Virus record (IMG/VR): IMGVR_UViG_3300044991_002130
Coordinates: 1-64,000 of that record
Length of the DNA stretch: 64,000 bases
Source: a virus
Reading direction: 5' to 3' (one strand)
The notes beneath the pieces were generated by a model, which saw only the letters and a list, made by a program, of their open reading frames with translations, made no database searches and was not told the origin of the DNA. How positions within the stretch are numbered: position 1 is the first letter of the stretch; each line of letters opens with the position of its first letter. A program made the translations under genes and the position numbers. Below are positions 23,409-31,080 of this stretch, piece after piece.

Positions 23409-23600
23409 TTTTAATTTACAGAGAGTTAAGGGTACAGCCATTGGAATATCGCAGTGGGTTCATGTAGCGTAATAAGCACTCTTGACCAAACACTTTCTAA
23501 TATTTGGACAGAAGTCTAGTTGTTTGTAAAACAGGAGTCGGTGTAATCATATTGATGTTTTTCAACAGGCAACCGTGCGCGGAATAATCGGGTGCTGTTC
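23409..23600 (+). ncRNA. Non-coding stretch P, structure unresolved
   Basis: About 190 bases without a gene. Several local hairpins (for example around TTGT-TTGTAAA-ACAG near 23521), but no terminal helix I can defend. Confidence 0.25.
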
Positions 23601-23606
23601 ATTTTT

Positions 23607-23682
23607 GGCCCTATAGAATAATGGTTGAGTTCGCCTGCCTTTCAAGCAGGAGAGCCGGGATCGTGACCCGGTGGGGCTACCA
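23607..23682 (+). tRNA. tRNA-Glu(TTC)
   Basis: Acceptor GGCCCTA/TGGGGCT, loop CTTTCAA in CCTGC/GCAGG, CCA. The T-loop ATCGTGA is atypical. Confidence 0.85.
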
Positions 23683-23683
23683 A

Positions 23684-23810
23684 TTTGTCATCATTGAGGG
23701 CAGAAATATGAAATAGCAGTGGTGTAATGGTAGCACAGGGACAGCAAATCTTGCGATATGGTTCGATTCCATGCAGTGAAAAATAAGTCTGAGCGACCTG
23801 AAATGACAAA
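23684..23810 (+). ncRNA. Element Q: tRNA arms inside a helix-closed RNA
   Basis: Terminal helix TTTGTCAT/ATGACAAA (8 bp). Inside are a D-arm-like GTGGTGTAATGGTAGCAC and a canonical T-arm (ATGG-TTCGATT-CCAT), but no matching acceptor stem or 7-nt anticodon loop (GCAA-ATC-TTGC instead) and no CCA. Confidence 0.5.
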
Positions 23811-23812
23811 AA

Positions 23813-24085
23813 TTTTTGTTGAGGAGGTTGGTCTAGAGGCAGCAATCCTATAATGAGTAGAGTCCGTACTCCAAGCTAGTAAAAGTGCAGCGATGAATTC
23901 TCGAATTCTGCATTTCCCATTACCAACTATAATGGTTCGCGTGGAGGCAATTCAGACGCGAACCGATAAGAACTACGGAATTGACCTTAGCTCGGTGCCG
24001 AAAATGTAAGCGCAAATATAGTTGTTATATATTTGGCCGCGAAACGGTGTTAGCTCTTTTGGCGTAATAGCACACTCTTCAAAAA
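23813..24085 (+). ncRNA. Large structured element R
   Basis: Ends pair through TTTTTG/CAAAAA. Inner helices: perfect 9-bp GGTTCGCGT/ACGCGAACC (23934-23964), GAATT-CTCG-AATTC, GTTGGT/ACCAAC, CAAATATA/TATATTTG. About 270 nt, no gene. Confidence 0.5.
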
Positions 24086-24094
24086 TATTTAAAT

Positions 24095-24173
24095 GGCGAT
24101 ATCGTCTATGTTTGGAAAGGACAGGATATTCTCAATATTCAAAGGTCGGTTCGACTCCCGACTATCGCCACCA
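24095..24173 (+). tRNA. tRNA-Glu(CTC)
   Basis: Acceptor GGCGATA/TATCGCC, loop TTCTCAA in GGATA/TATTC, T-loop TTCGACT, CCA. Confidence 0.85.
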
Positions 24174-24175
24174 TT

Positions 24176-25534
24176 TTATGTTTTCCATTTACGAATTAAG
24201 TTTTTCAACTTGATTCTGTGCTCGCGGATTTTTTGCTTACTGCGCAATCTGATATAATTAGCAACTTCCTCCGCGCCACCAAAAGTTAACATTTCAACTA
24301 TATCGTTAATATCTTTTGGAATAAATTTTTCTTGGGTCTGTGGGTCGGCGAACATGTATGTTTGATTTGAAGAATTTCGATATGCTTGATATTTTTTCAT
24401 CGCATTCCCTAACACACTTTCTAGATTGAAATCGGATAATCTCACCAAGTTTTCGTAACTAGAATCGTCCAATACACCGCGAACAATATTTGACATTGGT
24501 TTGCCGTAAGTTTTAATATTCACAACGTGTGTTATAGCGTTGGTGATTTGGTCGAGATAATCTCCGTCGTAACTTTTCAAGAACTTGGTCAAATCTTTAG
24601 AGAGGAATACACCATTGTCTCTTCCATGATGAAAGATGCACCACCACGCTAAGTTTTTTCCCAGCGCATCGTAATCTTCGGTTCCTAGATATTCTTCTAG
24701 GTCGTCCTCTATACGACCGTCGTCTAGGATGTTATAATGTTCTGCTATTAGCGTAGACAGTTTAGGAACAAACTCGTCGCCATGATCTTTTACCCACTCT
24801 TCGTTTTTCTTTTCTTCCACTTCTTGCTGTCTGTCTGAAATATTGCTTTCATCGTCATCAAGGTATTCCGTTAATTTTTCCATTGCTTCTTCCGGCAATA
24901 TTTCTGATAAATATTCCCCCGGTCTAGACATGGTATGGTCCTGAGAATTATACAATGTCCAATCACGACTGTTCGCCCCGGACGGAGAGAGCAACGCCAA
25001 TCGAGCCATTGGTTTTTCAGATTCTCGGTCATGTATAAGAATTACGGTGTTTTCAGAGTAGTAATCCTGCCAATAATCTTCGCTGCTTGAAATACACCAG
25101 TTGGTTTTTCCGGCTGCAAAATTTCCAACTGCATCTTGTGAGCGCGGACCGACAATTAAAAATCTGTCATCTTCGTAAATCAGTTCGGTGTCTGCGGCTA
25201 ATTTTTCTCTGTTGCTAAGTTTCTTCGCGGCTTCGTCGGTGGCTCGGACAAACTCTTCATAAGTTTTGTACTTGTTGATGTCAATGCTTGATAGCTTGTT
25301 GAAGTGCACCTTAATTCTCTGTAACAAATCATTAGCGAACACTTTGTTTTCAATTTTGTCGGATACGGTGACGATCTTTCCAAGCCAGTCGAGATACTTC
25401 TTGTTGGCGGTAAAGTCGCCATCTATAAGTAAGTTCTGCATCCATAATGGGAGGTTTACGTATTTCTCTTGAAAGTCAGAAACTCGACTTTCCAGCAATA
25501 AATATGGCAATAAAGATGATAATTTGATGTGCAT
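24176..25534 (-). CDS. Putative packaged protein of unknown function
   Basis: 452 aa. The N-terminus MHIKLSSLLPYLLLE is a short amphipathic segment ending LLE, matching the (L/I)xE pattern of capsid-targeting sequences. The middle has RFLIVGPRSQDAVGNFAAG and KTNWCISSS (about residues 125-150), then acidic coiled regions around 225-245 and helical repeats to the end. The G-x-TxWCIS element recurs in phage proteins of unknown role. It runs opposite to the tRNAs and ends 3 bases from tRNA-Glu(CTC). Confidence 0.7.
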   Translation of the reverse strand: MHIKLSSLLPYLLLESRVSDFQEKYVNLPLWMQNLLIDGDFTANKKYLDWLGKIVTVSDKIENKVFANDLLQRIKVHFNKLSSIDINKYKTYEEFVRATDEAAKKLSNREKLAADTELIYEDDRFLIVGPRSQDAVGNFAAGKTNWCISSSEDYWQDYYSENTVILIHDRESEKPMARLALLSPSGANSRDWTLYNSQDHTMSRPGEYLSEILPEEAMEKLTEYLDDDESNISDRQQEVEEKKNEEWVKDHGDEFVPKLSTLIAEHYNILDDGRIEDDLEEYLGTEDYDALGKNLAWWCIFHHGRDNGVFLSKDLTKFLKSYDGDYLDQITNAITHVVNIKTYGKPMSNIVRGVLDDSSYENLVRLSDFNLESVLGNAMKKYQAYRNSSNQTYMFADPQTQEKFIPKDINDIVEMLTFGGAEEVANYIRLRSKQKIREHRIKLKNLIRKWKT

Positions 25535-25542
25535 TAGTAATT

Positions 25543-25552
25543 ATAAATATAA
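25543..25552 (-). promoter_or_regulatory. Start-proximal TATATTTATA element
   Basis: On the minus strand, 8 nt before the start at 25534. Confidence 0.55.
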
Positions 25553-25598
25553 TGCAGTGATTATAATAAACGATTTTACAGAATTTGATTTATAATAT

Positions 25599-25673
25599 GG
25601 TGTGGTAGAACAATGGTAGTTCAACGTCTTGATAAGGCGAAGGTTGTGGGTTCGACTCCCACCCGCACCACCA
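25599..25673 (+). tRNA. tRNA-Ile(GAT)
   Basis: Acceptor GGTGTGG/CCGCACC, loop TTGATAA, T-loop TTCGACT, CCA. Confidence 0.9.
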
Positions 25674-25677
25674 ATTT

Positions 25678-25752
25678 GAAGAAGTAGCTCAGAGAAAGAG
25701 CGCCGGTGTTTCAACGTCTGTGAGGTCGGTGGTTCAAGTCCACCCTTCTTCG
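25678..25752 (+). tRNA. Atypical tRNA without CCA, anticodon unclear
   Basis: Perfect acceptor GAAGAAG/CTTCTTC, D-arm GCTC..GAGC and T-arm GGTGG-TTCAAGT-CCACC. The region that should form the anticodon arm (CGGTGTTTCAACGTCTG) does not make a proper 5-bp stem, and no CCA follows. Possibly tRNA-Glu(TTC) in decay. Confidence 0.45.
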
Positions 25753-25761
25753 ATATTTTAT

Positions 25762-25838
25762 GGGGTCGCATGTACTAAGGATAGCGACGGATACTTGCAA
25801 TATCTGTGATGTGAGTTCGATTCTCACCGATTCCACCA
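25762..25838 (+). tRNA. tRNA-Ala(TGC)
   Basis: Acceptor GGGGTCG/CGATTCC, loop CTTGCAA in GGATA/TATCT, T-loop TTCGATT, CCA. Confidence 0.88.
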
Positions 25839-25840
25839 AT

Positions 25841-27403
25841 TTAACTTGGATCATATCCAAACTCATGAAGACTATCGCCTGTAGTAAATAAATGCATAGC
25901 CGAAACAGTCTTTGTTAAGATTTTATAATCTCCCATAAGAGTATTTCTGCCGTGACTAATAGCGTATCTTTTATTTATTGTCACCCAATCACCGGGATTG
26001 ATTTTTAAACCTTTCAATTTCTTCGATTTGAGCGCGTCCATCTCAGCAAACAATTTTTCAAGCAAAGCGTCTTTGTTATATTTTAACTCGGGATATAAAT
26101 CGGAATATTTACTGCCTACTGGTAAAAATCCAAATTTCATGATGTACCCGGCAACGGTTGATATATCTTTAATTTTATTATCCGTGTCTTTGTTTAAGTT
26201 TGGTACTGCCCTGTATATTCTAACTTGCTTGTTGGGGTTTCCTCTTGCACTTTGTATTATAGATACGGTCTCAGCATCACTGTATTCAGTTGATCGATCC
26301 CCATAATATTGTTCGGCCTTCGATGAATAAACATCGTCTGGATAAATTTTTGTTAAATCGTGCAATGGTGCTCCGCCATCTTTATCTGGCGCACGGTGTT
26401 GACCTTTATAATCTTCTTGTTCAGACAATTTTAATTGGTCACGCTGGTCGTTTGATATAGCGTTTTTACTTTTTAGTTTATCAAAGAACAACTTCACTCT
26501 TGGGTCGGATGATAATAAACTATCGGATGCTGCCTCTTCCATCCAGTGTTCTAATAAAGTTGTCAAATCCTCGCGGTTGACGGCGTTGTTAATCAAAATA
26601 TTTTTGTCTTTTATATCACCCTTAAATCTCATTGGAACATTTGATCCCACTTTTTTATATCCAATTTTTTCTAATTGATTGGATATTTTTTCCGGAACTG
26701 CAAAAATAGCCGGTGTGGATGAGTGTAGCAAATCCAATAGCATATCTATACCAGTTTTACCAGTCTCGGGTGCAAAATGCGAAACGGCAAATGTATCACC
26801 GATGAATTGACCAACGAGATAATCTTTGGAGTTATATGGATTATAAATAGTCCCATGTCCGCTTTGTAAATGTGAAATTAAATCGGTAGGATTTATACCT
26901 GCACGAACCGCGTATTTTTCGTAGTTATCTTGAATAGTATGTGCTTCTTCTTCACCTGTAACATCTCTAAAATTTGAAGATAGCCGAGTATCGGATTGCG
27001 GCAACTTAGTTACTGTATATGCCTCAGATACCTTACTTGTATTTATTTTTTCCGATTTTATTATTTTTATTTGCCGTGGAGAAAATACAAAACAGTCAAA
27101 TTGACCATCAGCGTCTTTGAGGATTACTCCATCAAATCCATTACCTTTAATCTGACCAAGACCAAGCTTGTCGTATTCATCCCACCCAGCAGGATTATTA
27201 ATGGTGACTTCGGCAGTAATTAGGTAACCTTTACCTTGTGCACCCGCTTCGTTTGACAATATTTTGTTTTTATCAGACGTAAACCATATAATACCTTGAG
27301 TAGTTTTTTTCAAGTCAAACTTTTTAAATTTTGAACCTGTTCCATGATACACAGTCAATGGTTTCGACTGAATCTCGTTAAGTAAATCTTTTAATTTAAT
27401 CAT
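25841..27403 (-). CDS. ADP-ribosyltransferase-like protein, probably packaged and ejected
   Basis: 520 aa. The N-terminus MIKLKDLLNE ends in LNE, a gp21-type (L/I)xE site. Residues about 17-115 resemble an ART fold: LTVYHGTGSKFKKFD, IIWFTSDK, GYLITAEVTIN and FDGVILKD...CFVFSPRQIKII. The C-terminal ~140 residues form a second domain common in phage ART-like proteins: VRIYRAVP, KINPGDWVTINKRYAISHG, and a C-terminal HEFGYD. T4 Alt is a precedent for a packaged ADP-ribosyltransferase that modifies host RNA polymerase. Catalytic residues are not proven here. Confidence 0.7.
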   Translation of the reverse strand: MIKLKDLLNEIQSKPLTVYHGTGSKFKKFDLKKTTQGIIWFTSDKNKILSNEAGAQGKGYLITAEVTINNPAGWDEYDKLGLGQIKGNGFDGVILKDADGQFDCFVFSPRQIKIIKSEKINTSKVSEAYTVTKLPQSDTRLSSNFRDVTGEEEAHTIQDNYEKYAVRAGINPTDLISHLQSGHGTIYNPYNSKDYLVGQFIGDTFAVSHFAPETGKTGIDMLLDLLHSSTPAIFAVPEKISNQLEKIGYKKVGSNVPMRFKGDIKDKNILINNAVNREDLTTLLEHWMEEAASDSLLSSDPRVKLFFDKLKSKNAISNDQRDQLKLSEQEDYKGQHRAPDKDGGAPLHDLTKIYPDDVYSSKAEQYYGDRSTEYSDAETVSIIQSARGNPNKQVRIYRAVPNLNKDTDNKIKDISTVAGYIMKFGFLPVGSKYSDLYPELKYNKDALLEKLFAEMDALKSKKLKGLKINPGDWVTINKRYAISHGRNTLMGDYKILTKTVSAMHLFTTGDSLHEFGYDPS

Positions 27404-27409
27404 GATATA

Positions 27410-27955
27410 TTATTCTTCGTAAGTTATATCAAATTGTCGATTTTGGTCCACTACTTCATCGAGCTTGCCGGACAGTGTTGGTTGGAGACTTGCTGATAAT
27501 TTCTTTTTTAGGCCATCTTTTAAAGCTAACAGATGTTTGCAAAGTCCCGGACGATTTTCCGGATTTAACATATCTGCTGGCATTCCATTAGATTTATTCA
27601 AACTATTGAATCCTAATGGACTTGCTCCTTTTTTATTGTTAGCGTATGCCCAACGAAATTTATAATCTGGACATCCACAATCAACTTCGCACATGAGTCT
27701 ATCTGGGCGAGTAACTTCTTTAGATTTTGGAAATGTAATTCTACCTTTCCAAGATTTACCCGTGGTGTTATTATCTGGCGCACTTCTAAAAGAGAAATTC
27801 CAGTATCTTTCATCTCTGTTAGACAGAACGGGCAATGTTTGTACTTTCATATTCTTCGCTCGGTTCTTTCTGGACGGCGTGGACGAATTGAATAATTGGT
27901 AAAAACTCATTCTCTCGGTCAATAGGCTGCGAGCAAGGTTTGCTAGTGAAATCAT
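27410..27955 (-). CDS. SWIM-like zinc-binding protein, probably packaged
   Basis: 181 aa. The N-terminus MISLANLARSLLTE ends in LTE, capsid-targeting-like. CEVDCGCPDYKFRW (about residues 90-103) and RPGLCKHLLAL (about 134-144) give the CxC...CxH spacing of SWIM zinc fingers, used for DNA or protein binding. It lies 6 bases upstream of the ART-like gene on the same strand, so the two are co-transcribed from the element at 27959. Confidence 0.7.
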   Translation of the reverse strand: MISLANLARSLLTERMSFYQLFNSSTPSRKNRAKNMKVQTLPVLSNRDERYWNFSFRSAPDNNTTGKSWKGRITFPKSKEVTRPDRLMCEVDCGCPDYKFRWAYANNKKGASPLGFNSLNKSNGMPADMLNPENRPGLCKHLLALKDGLKKKLSASLQPTLSGKLDEVVDQNRQFDITYEE

Positions 27956-27958
27956 ATG

Positions 27959-27968
27959 TATAAATATA
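27959..27968 (-). promoter_or_regulatory. Start-proximal TATATTTATA element
   Basis: Minus strand, 3 nt before the ATG at 27955. Confidence 0.5.
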
Positions 27969-27997
27969 GGTTAGATGTTATAAAATGTAAAGATAAC

Positions 27998-28073
27998 GGG
28001 GAAATAGCTCAATTGGTAGAGCACCGCATTTGCAATGCGAAGGTTGTGGGTTCGAGCCCCATTTTCTCCACCA
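27998..28073 (+). tRNA. tRNA-Ala(TGC), second
   Basis: Acceptor GGGGAAA/TTTCTCC, loop TTTGCAA in CCGCA/TGCGA, CCA. A very canonical bacterial-type body. Confidence 0.92.
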
Positions 28074-28101
28074 TTTATAGTAAACAGTATGCGTGCTTAT
28101 T

Positions 28102-28419
28102 ATGCAAAACATATACTATAATCCAAAAGAATGCGGTTTAGAAATTGTCGATGTACTTGACGACCCTCAAGACTACGCGTTTAATACTCTATTGATAGTT
28201 CGGGCGACCGACACCAATCGAGTGTATTACGCAGCAAGTGCGGGGTGTTCTTGTCCCGTCCCGTTCGAAGAATATCATTATGCTTCGGCTGATGATAACG
28301 ATTTGAACGAGGTGACATATGAGACGTTAGACAGCTTCATTAATGTAGTGAATAATTTTCCTGTTTCCATTGATGAAAGAAAAGATGCTATCCGCAAGGT
28401 TGAAGCACTATTAAAGTAA
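28102..28419 (+). CDS. Hypothetical protein
   Basis: 105 aa from ATG 28102; an ATG 9 bases upstream is possible. Contains YYAASAGCSCPVPFEEYHY (residues about 47-65) and ends in a basic helix. Such Cys-containing small proteins are frequent in phages, function unknown. It ends just before a terminator. Confidence 0.7.
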   Translation: MQNIYYNPKECGLEIVDVLDDPQDYAFNTLLIVRATDTNRVYYAASAGCSCPVPFEEYHYASADDNDLNEVTYETLDSFINVVNNFPVSIDERKDAIRKVEALLK

Positions 28420-28432
28420 ACATCGGAGTCGA

Positions 28433-28450
28433 GGGAGAAATCCCTTTTTT
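28433..28450 (+). terminator. Rho-independent terminator
   Basis: AGGGA-GAAA-TCCCT followed by TTTTT, directly before tRNA-Lys. Confidence 0.8.
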
Positions 28451-28526
28451 GGTCTTATAGCTCAATCGGTAGAGCAGGAAGCTTTTAACTTCTTGGTTCG
28501 GGGTTCGAGTCCCCGTGGGACCACCA
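28451..28526 (+). tRNA. tRNA-Lys(TTT), second
   Basis: Acceptor GGTCTTA/TGGGACC, loop CTTTTAA in GGAAG/CTTCT, CCA. Confidence 0.92.
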
Positions 28527-28565
28527 TTTACATTAAATATAATAAGTAAATTTAAAATTGAAGTA

Positions 28566-28575
28566 TATATTTATA
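28566..28575 (+). promoter_or_regulatory. Start-proximal TATATTTATA element
   Basis: 3 nt before ATG 28579. Confidence 0.5.
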
Positions 28576-28578
28576 TTT

Positions 28579-29040
28579 ATGAAAAAATCCGAATTAAAAT
28601 CTTTGATAAAAGAAGTAATACAAGAAATCGAGCTTAACCCTGAATATAGTGTGAATTCAGACGAACAGGTAAGAATTGCAATAAGACGCAGTTATAAACC
28701 CTTCCCAAAAGCGAAATTTTCCTCCCCCAACGAGGAATTATTTCAAAAATATCTTCGAGCCGCACAAGCTTGGGCTGCTCAAAATTTAGCGGATTCGAAA
28801 AACGGTGCATTGTTATCAAAGCAAGGAAAATTACACACGAGAATAAGACCAGACGCTAAAGATAGTGACCTAGTTTTACGGTTTGACGACGGATATGAAA
28901 ATTTTGATGAGTTTCTATTAGACTACGACCAAAAACAAATAAGTCAGCATGAATATATATGGATTTCGCCGCGACATATTGCAAAATACGTAATGGGAGA
29001 AGTGGCGGACAGAATCGTAATTCCGGGAGAAACAAAATAA
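28579..29040 (+). CDS. Putative packaged protein with capsid-targeting-like N-terminus
   Basis: 153 aa from ATG 28579. MKKSELKSLIKEVIQE is shared almost exactly with 21565 and 36507 and ends IQE. The remainder (for example LFQKYLRAAQAWAAQNLADS and FDEFLLDYDQKQISQHEYIW) is not recognised. No signal peptide or membrane span. Confidence 0.7.
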   Translation: MKKSELKSLIKEVIQEIELNPEYSVNSDEQVRIAIRRSYKPFPKAKFSSPNEELFQKYLRAAQAWAAQNLADSKNGALLSKQGKLHTRIRPDAKDSDLVLRFDDGYENFDEFLLDYDQKQISQHEYIWISPRHIAKYVMGEVADRIVIPGETK

Positions 29041-29051
29041 TAAAATTTTAT

Positions 29052-29127
29052 GCTGGGGTAGCATAGTGGCTAATGCAGCGCGTTTACATCGCGCCTATCG
29101 GGGGTTCGAGTCCCTTCTCCAGTACCA
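29052..29127 (+). tRNA. tRNA-Val(TAC)
   Basis: Acceptor GCTGGGG/CTCCAGT, loop TTTACAT in GCGCG/CGCGC, T-loop TTCGAGT, CCA. The only Val tRNA seen. Confidence 0.9.
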
Positions 29128-29128
29128 A

Positions 29129-29211
29129 TTTCAATATAAAAAACCAGTATAGCCCAAAGATAATTCAGCGGTCTGGGGTGATGCATCACTTGTCTGTTTG
29201 GGATATTGAAA
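29129..29211 (+). ncRNA. Structured element T with perfect 9-bp terminal helix
   Basis: TTTCAATAT/ATATTGAAA, then CCCAAA/TTTGGG, then GTGAT-GC-ATCAC. 83 nt, no gene. Confidence 0.65.
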
Positions 29212-29250
29212 CTAATTTAATGTGATGAGCCCTAGTTTTTGTATTTGGTA

Positions 29251-29260
29251 TATATTTATA
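29251..29260 (+). promoter_or_regulatory. Start-proximal TATATTTATA element
   Basis: 4 nt before ATG 29265. Confidence 0.5.
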
Positions 29261-29264
29261 TTAC

Positions 29265-29654
29265 ATGATAAAATTGAAAGACTTGATCGGAACACCGTTT
29301 GCAGTGTTTGTTTTAGCCAAAGCAAATGGTGGATATGCTGCTACAACTCGTGCAGCTGATCGCAATGAGCAAGGAAGAATTGGATTGCCCGGTGGAAAAG
29401 TTGATATTGGCGAATCGCCAGTTGAAGCAGTAACAAGAGAAGCTAAAGAAGAAGGATGGGAAGTAAAAGTAACAAACACAACACCCATACACACACAATT
29501 GGTTGATGGAAAACTTGTGCATTGGTATGCTGGAGAATCTGCCATAAAATTGAATAATTTCAAAGAAAAGGGAAGAATAACTCCCATAGTTGCAACTCGT
29601 GAACAGATTTTATCTTCTGGTTATGGAAATGAAAATCTGTACAATCATATATAA
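29265..29654 (+). CDS. Nudix hydrolase
   Basis: 129 aa. Complete Nudix box GGKVDIGESPVEAVTREAKE followed by EGW (residues about 43-65), with all catalytic Glu residues. Family members hydrolyse nucleoside diphosphate derivatives (NADH, ADP-ribose, mutagenic or capped nucleotides); the substrate cannot be assigned. It begins MIKLKDLIG, like the ART-like protein's MIKLKDLL, but without a downstream (L/I)xE site. Late-type element upstream. Confidence 0.85.
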   Translation: MIKLKDLIGTPFAVFVLAKANGGYAATTRAADRNEQGRIGLPGGKVDIGESPVEAVTREAKEEGWEVKVTNTTPIHTQLVDGKLVHWYAGESAIKLNNFKEKGRITPIVATREQILSSGYGNENLYNHI

Positions 29655-30058
29655 TTTAGCAGTTACGACGTTCTGAAACAAACGATCCAGCCTACTGTTC
29701 CGCTGTAACCCGAGCAGTTGCATTTTTGGTAAACGTGAAAAGAAATAGTAAAGAATAGAACACGAGTCATCGTACTTGTGTCACACTAGGCTATCCATCT
29801 AGCTCCTTAATAGGAATAAATTTACAACCATCTTCTTTCAGTATAACAAGTGCTCAAAACTTGTTCGTTCATATGTTTTCGTAAAAGCATATCAACAGAA
29901 GCAGTGGATTGGTTCAATCGTTAGTTCTTTTGCGTAAAAAGACAATATTTGTCACTCAATGCCTCTTAACAATGCACAATTTTAAGTGAGTTTTACGGCA
30001 GTTACAGGGGTAGCCCCTTGGGTGGGAGGCGCACACCAAATCACGCCTATTCTATTTT
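29655..30058 (+). ncRNA. 400-nt non-coding region U, likely structured RNA
   Basis: No defensible gene. Hairpins include GGG-GTAG-CCC near 30009 and AGGCG/CGCCT near 30031-30053 followed by a T-rich run that could terminate transcription. GCAGTTAC occurs near both ends (about 29659 and 29999). Overall fold and family unresolved. Confidence 0.45.
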
Positions 30059-30098
30059 TATTGACATTGCATGATATTTATGTAGTGTTATAGTTTAT

Positions 30099-30174
30099 CG
30101 GAGTGTAGCGTAACTTGGTAGCGCACTCGCTTTGGGAGCGAGCGGTCCGGGTTCAAATCCCGGCACTCCGACCA
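30099..30174 (+). tRNA. tRNA-Pro(TGG), third
   Basis: Acceptor CGGAGTG/CACTCCG, loop TTTGGGA in CTCGC/GCGAG, T-loop TTCAAAT, CCA. A more bacterial-like body than the other two Pro genes. Confidence 0.92.
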
Positions 30175-30180
30175 TTTTAT

Positions 30181-30256
30181 GGCGTTTATAGTGTAGTGGT
30201 TCGCACGGAAGTTTGTGAAACTTTCAGGACGATTTCGAATATCGTTAGACGCCCCA
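30181..30256 (+). tRNA. tRNA-His(GTG)
   Basis: Acceptor GCGTTTA/TAGACGC with an extra 5' G opposite a C discriminator, the His identity pair. Loop TTGTGAA, T-loop TTCGAAT, CCA. Confidence 0.92.
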
Positions 30257-30257
30257 A

Positions 30258-30376
30258 TTTGTAAGTTTTATAAGATGTAGCCAATGCTTCCAAGCGAGGA
30301 TCATGTGCTGTAAGTTCTTACCTGTCGCAATGGTGCAAAATAGAAACATCGAGCATTAGAGTTGGTAGCTTACAAA
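30258..30376 (+). ncRNA. Structured element V with perfect 8-bp terminal helix
   Basis: TTTGTAAG/CTTACAAA, inner GATGT/ACATC, CCAA..TGCT/AGCA..TTGG and GTAAG-TTC-TTAC. 119 nt. Confidence 0.6.
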
Positions 30377-30384
30377 AATTTTAT

Positions 30385-30470
30385 AGAGTGGTCGCATAAT
30401 GGTATTGCAGAAGTCTCCAAAACTTCCGTTTTAAAAAACATTGTCGGTTCGAGTCCGACCCACTCTGCCA
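30385..30470 (+). tRNA. tRNA-Trp(CCA)
   Basis: Acceptor AGAGTGG/CCACTCT, loop CTCCAAA in GAAGT/ACTTC, CCA. Unusually long variable region (about 15 nt, T/A-rich). Confidence 0.88.
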
Positions 30471-30478
30471 ATTTTTAC

Positions 30479-30554
30479 GCCAATGTAGTCTAAAGAATAG
30501 GCACCAGTTTCCTAAACTGTTTATATGTAGGTTTGAGTCCTATCATTGGCACCA
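30479..30554 (+). tRNA. tRNA-Arg(CCT)
   Basis: Acceptor GCCAATG/CATTGGC, loop TTCCTAA, T-loop TTTGAGT, CCA. Confidence 0.88.
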
Positions 30555-30562
30555 ATTTATAT

Positions 30563-30653
30563 AGAAAGGTAGCCAAGTGGTTTACGGCACTACATTGGAA
30601 GTGTAGCGGGTTCTAAACAAGCCCCGCGAGTTCGAATCTCGCCCTTTCTGCCA
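30563..30653 (+). tRNA. tRNA-Ser(GGA)
   Basis: Type II. Acceptor AGAAAGG/CCTTTCT, loop TTGGAAG in CTACA/TGTAG, long variable arm, CCA. Confidence 0.9.
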
Positions 30654-30698
30654 TTTATATGTTGACACAAGACAAAAAATATCCAAGATAGAAACCAC

Positions 30699-31037
30699 AT
30701 GATAAATAAAACCAAAAAATTCGAAATTGAGGGAGTTGATTGGAAAATCCAAGTAGAATTGGACTCATTGGTATACACGGACACGGCAACGAGACTATTT
30801 GTGGCAGGCGCGATGGCGATTGAACATATGAGTACCGGGTCCACAGGATGTAATCTAGGTGCAATCGTTTTGGTGACTGAAAAAGACGGAAAGAATATTA
30901 CGTTCGGAGTGAATTCGTACATTTGCTTAAATCGTGTGGGAGACTATGAGTCTGCAAAAATTTTAAGAAAAAATTACAGGGATATGTCAGGCCAAGATTT
31001 GTCAGAAGATTTAAAAGGATATCACAAATGCAAATAA
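30699..31037 (+). CDS. Hypothetical protein
   Basis: 112 aa. Starts MINKTKKFEIEGVDWKIQVE; contains GAMAIEHMSTGSTGCNLGAIV (residues about 33-53). No signal or membrane segment, family unknown. A TTGACA with weak -10 lies at about 30662, just after tRNA-Ser(GGA). Confidence 0.7.
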   Translation: MINKTKKFEIEGVDWKIQVELDSLVYTDTATRLFVAGAMAIEHMSTGSTGCNLGAIVLVTEKDGKNITFGVNSYICLNRVGDYESAKILRKNYRDMSGQDLSEDLKGYHKCK

Positions 31038-31063
31038 ATTCCGCTATTTTTACTTATTATATA

Positions 31064-31073
31064 TATATTTATA
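31064..31073 (+). promoter_or_regulatory. Start-proximal TATATTTATA element
   Basis: 7 nt before ATG 31081. Confidence 0.5.
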
Positions 31074-31080
31074 ACAATAT

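Noticed and set aside
23684-23810. Calling element Q a normal tRNA because of its T-arm
   Set aside because: No acceptor stem complementary to the 3' side, no 7-nt anticodon loop, no CCA.
19631-23845. Several 60-110 codon frames within the tRNA array on both strands
   Set aside because: They run through tRNAs and structured RNAs and contain translated T-arm sequence; no start signals.
18691-30653. CRISPR-like reading of the repeated GGTTCGANTCC strings
   Set aside because: The repeats are T-arms of tRNAs with irregular spacing and differing flanks, not direct repeats with uniform spacers.
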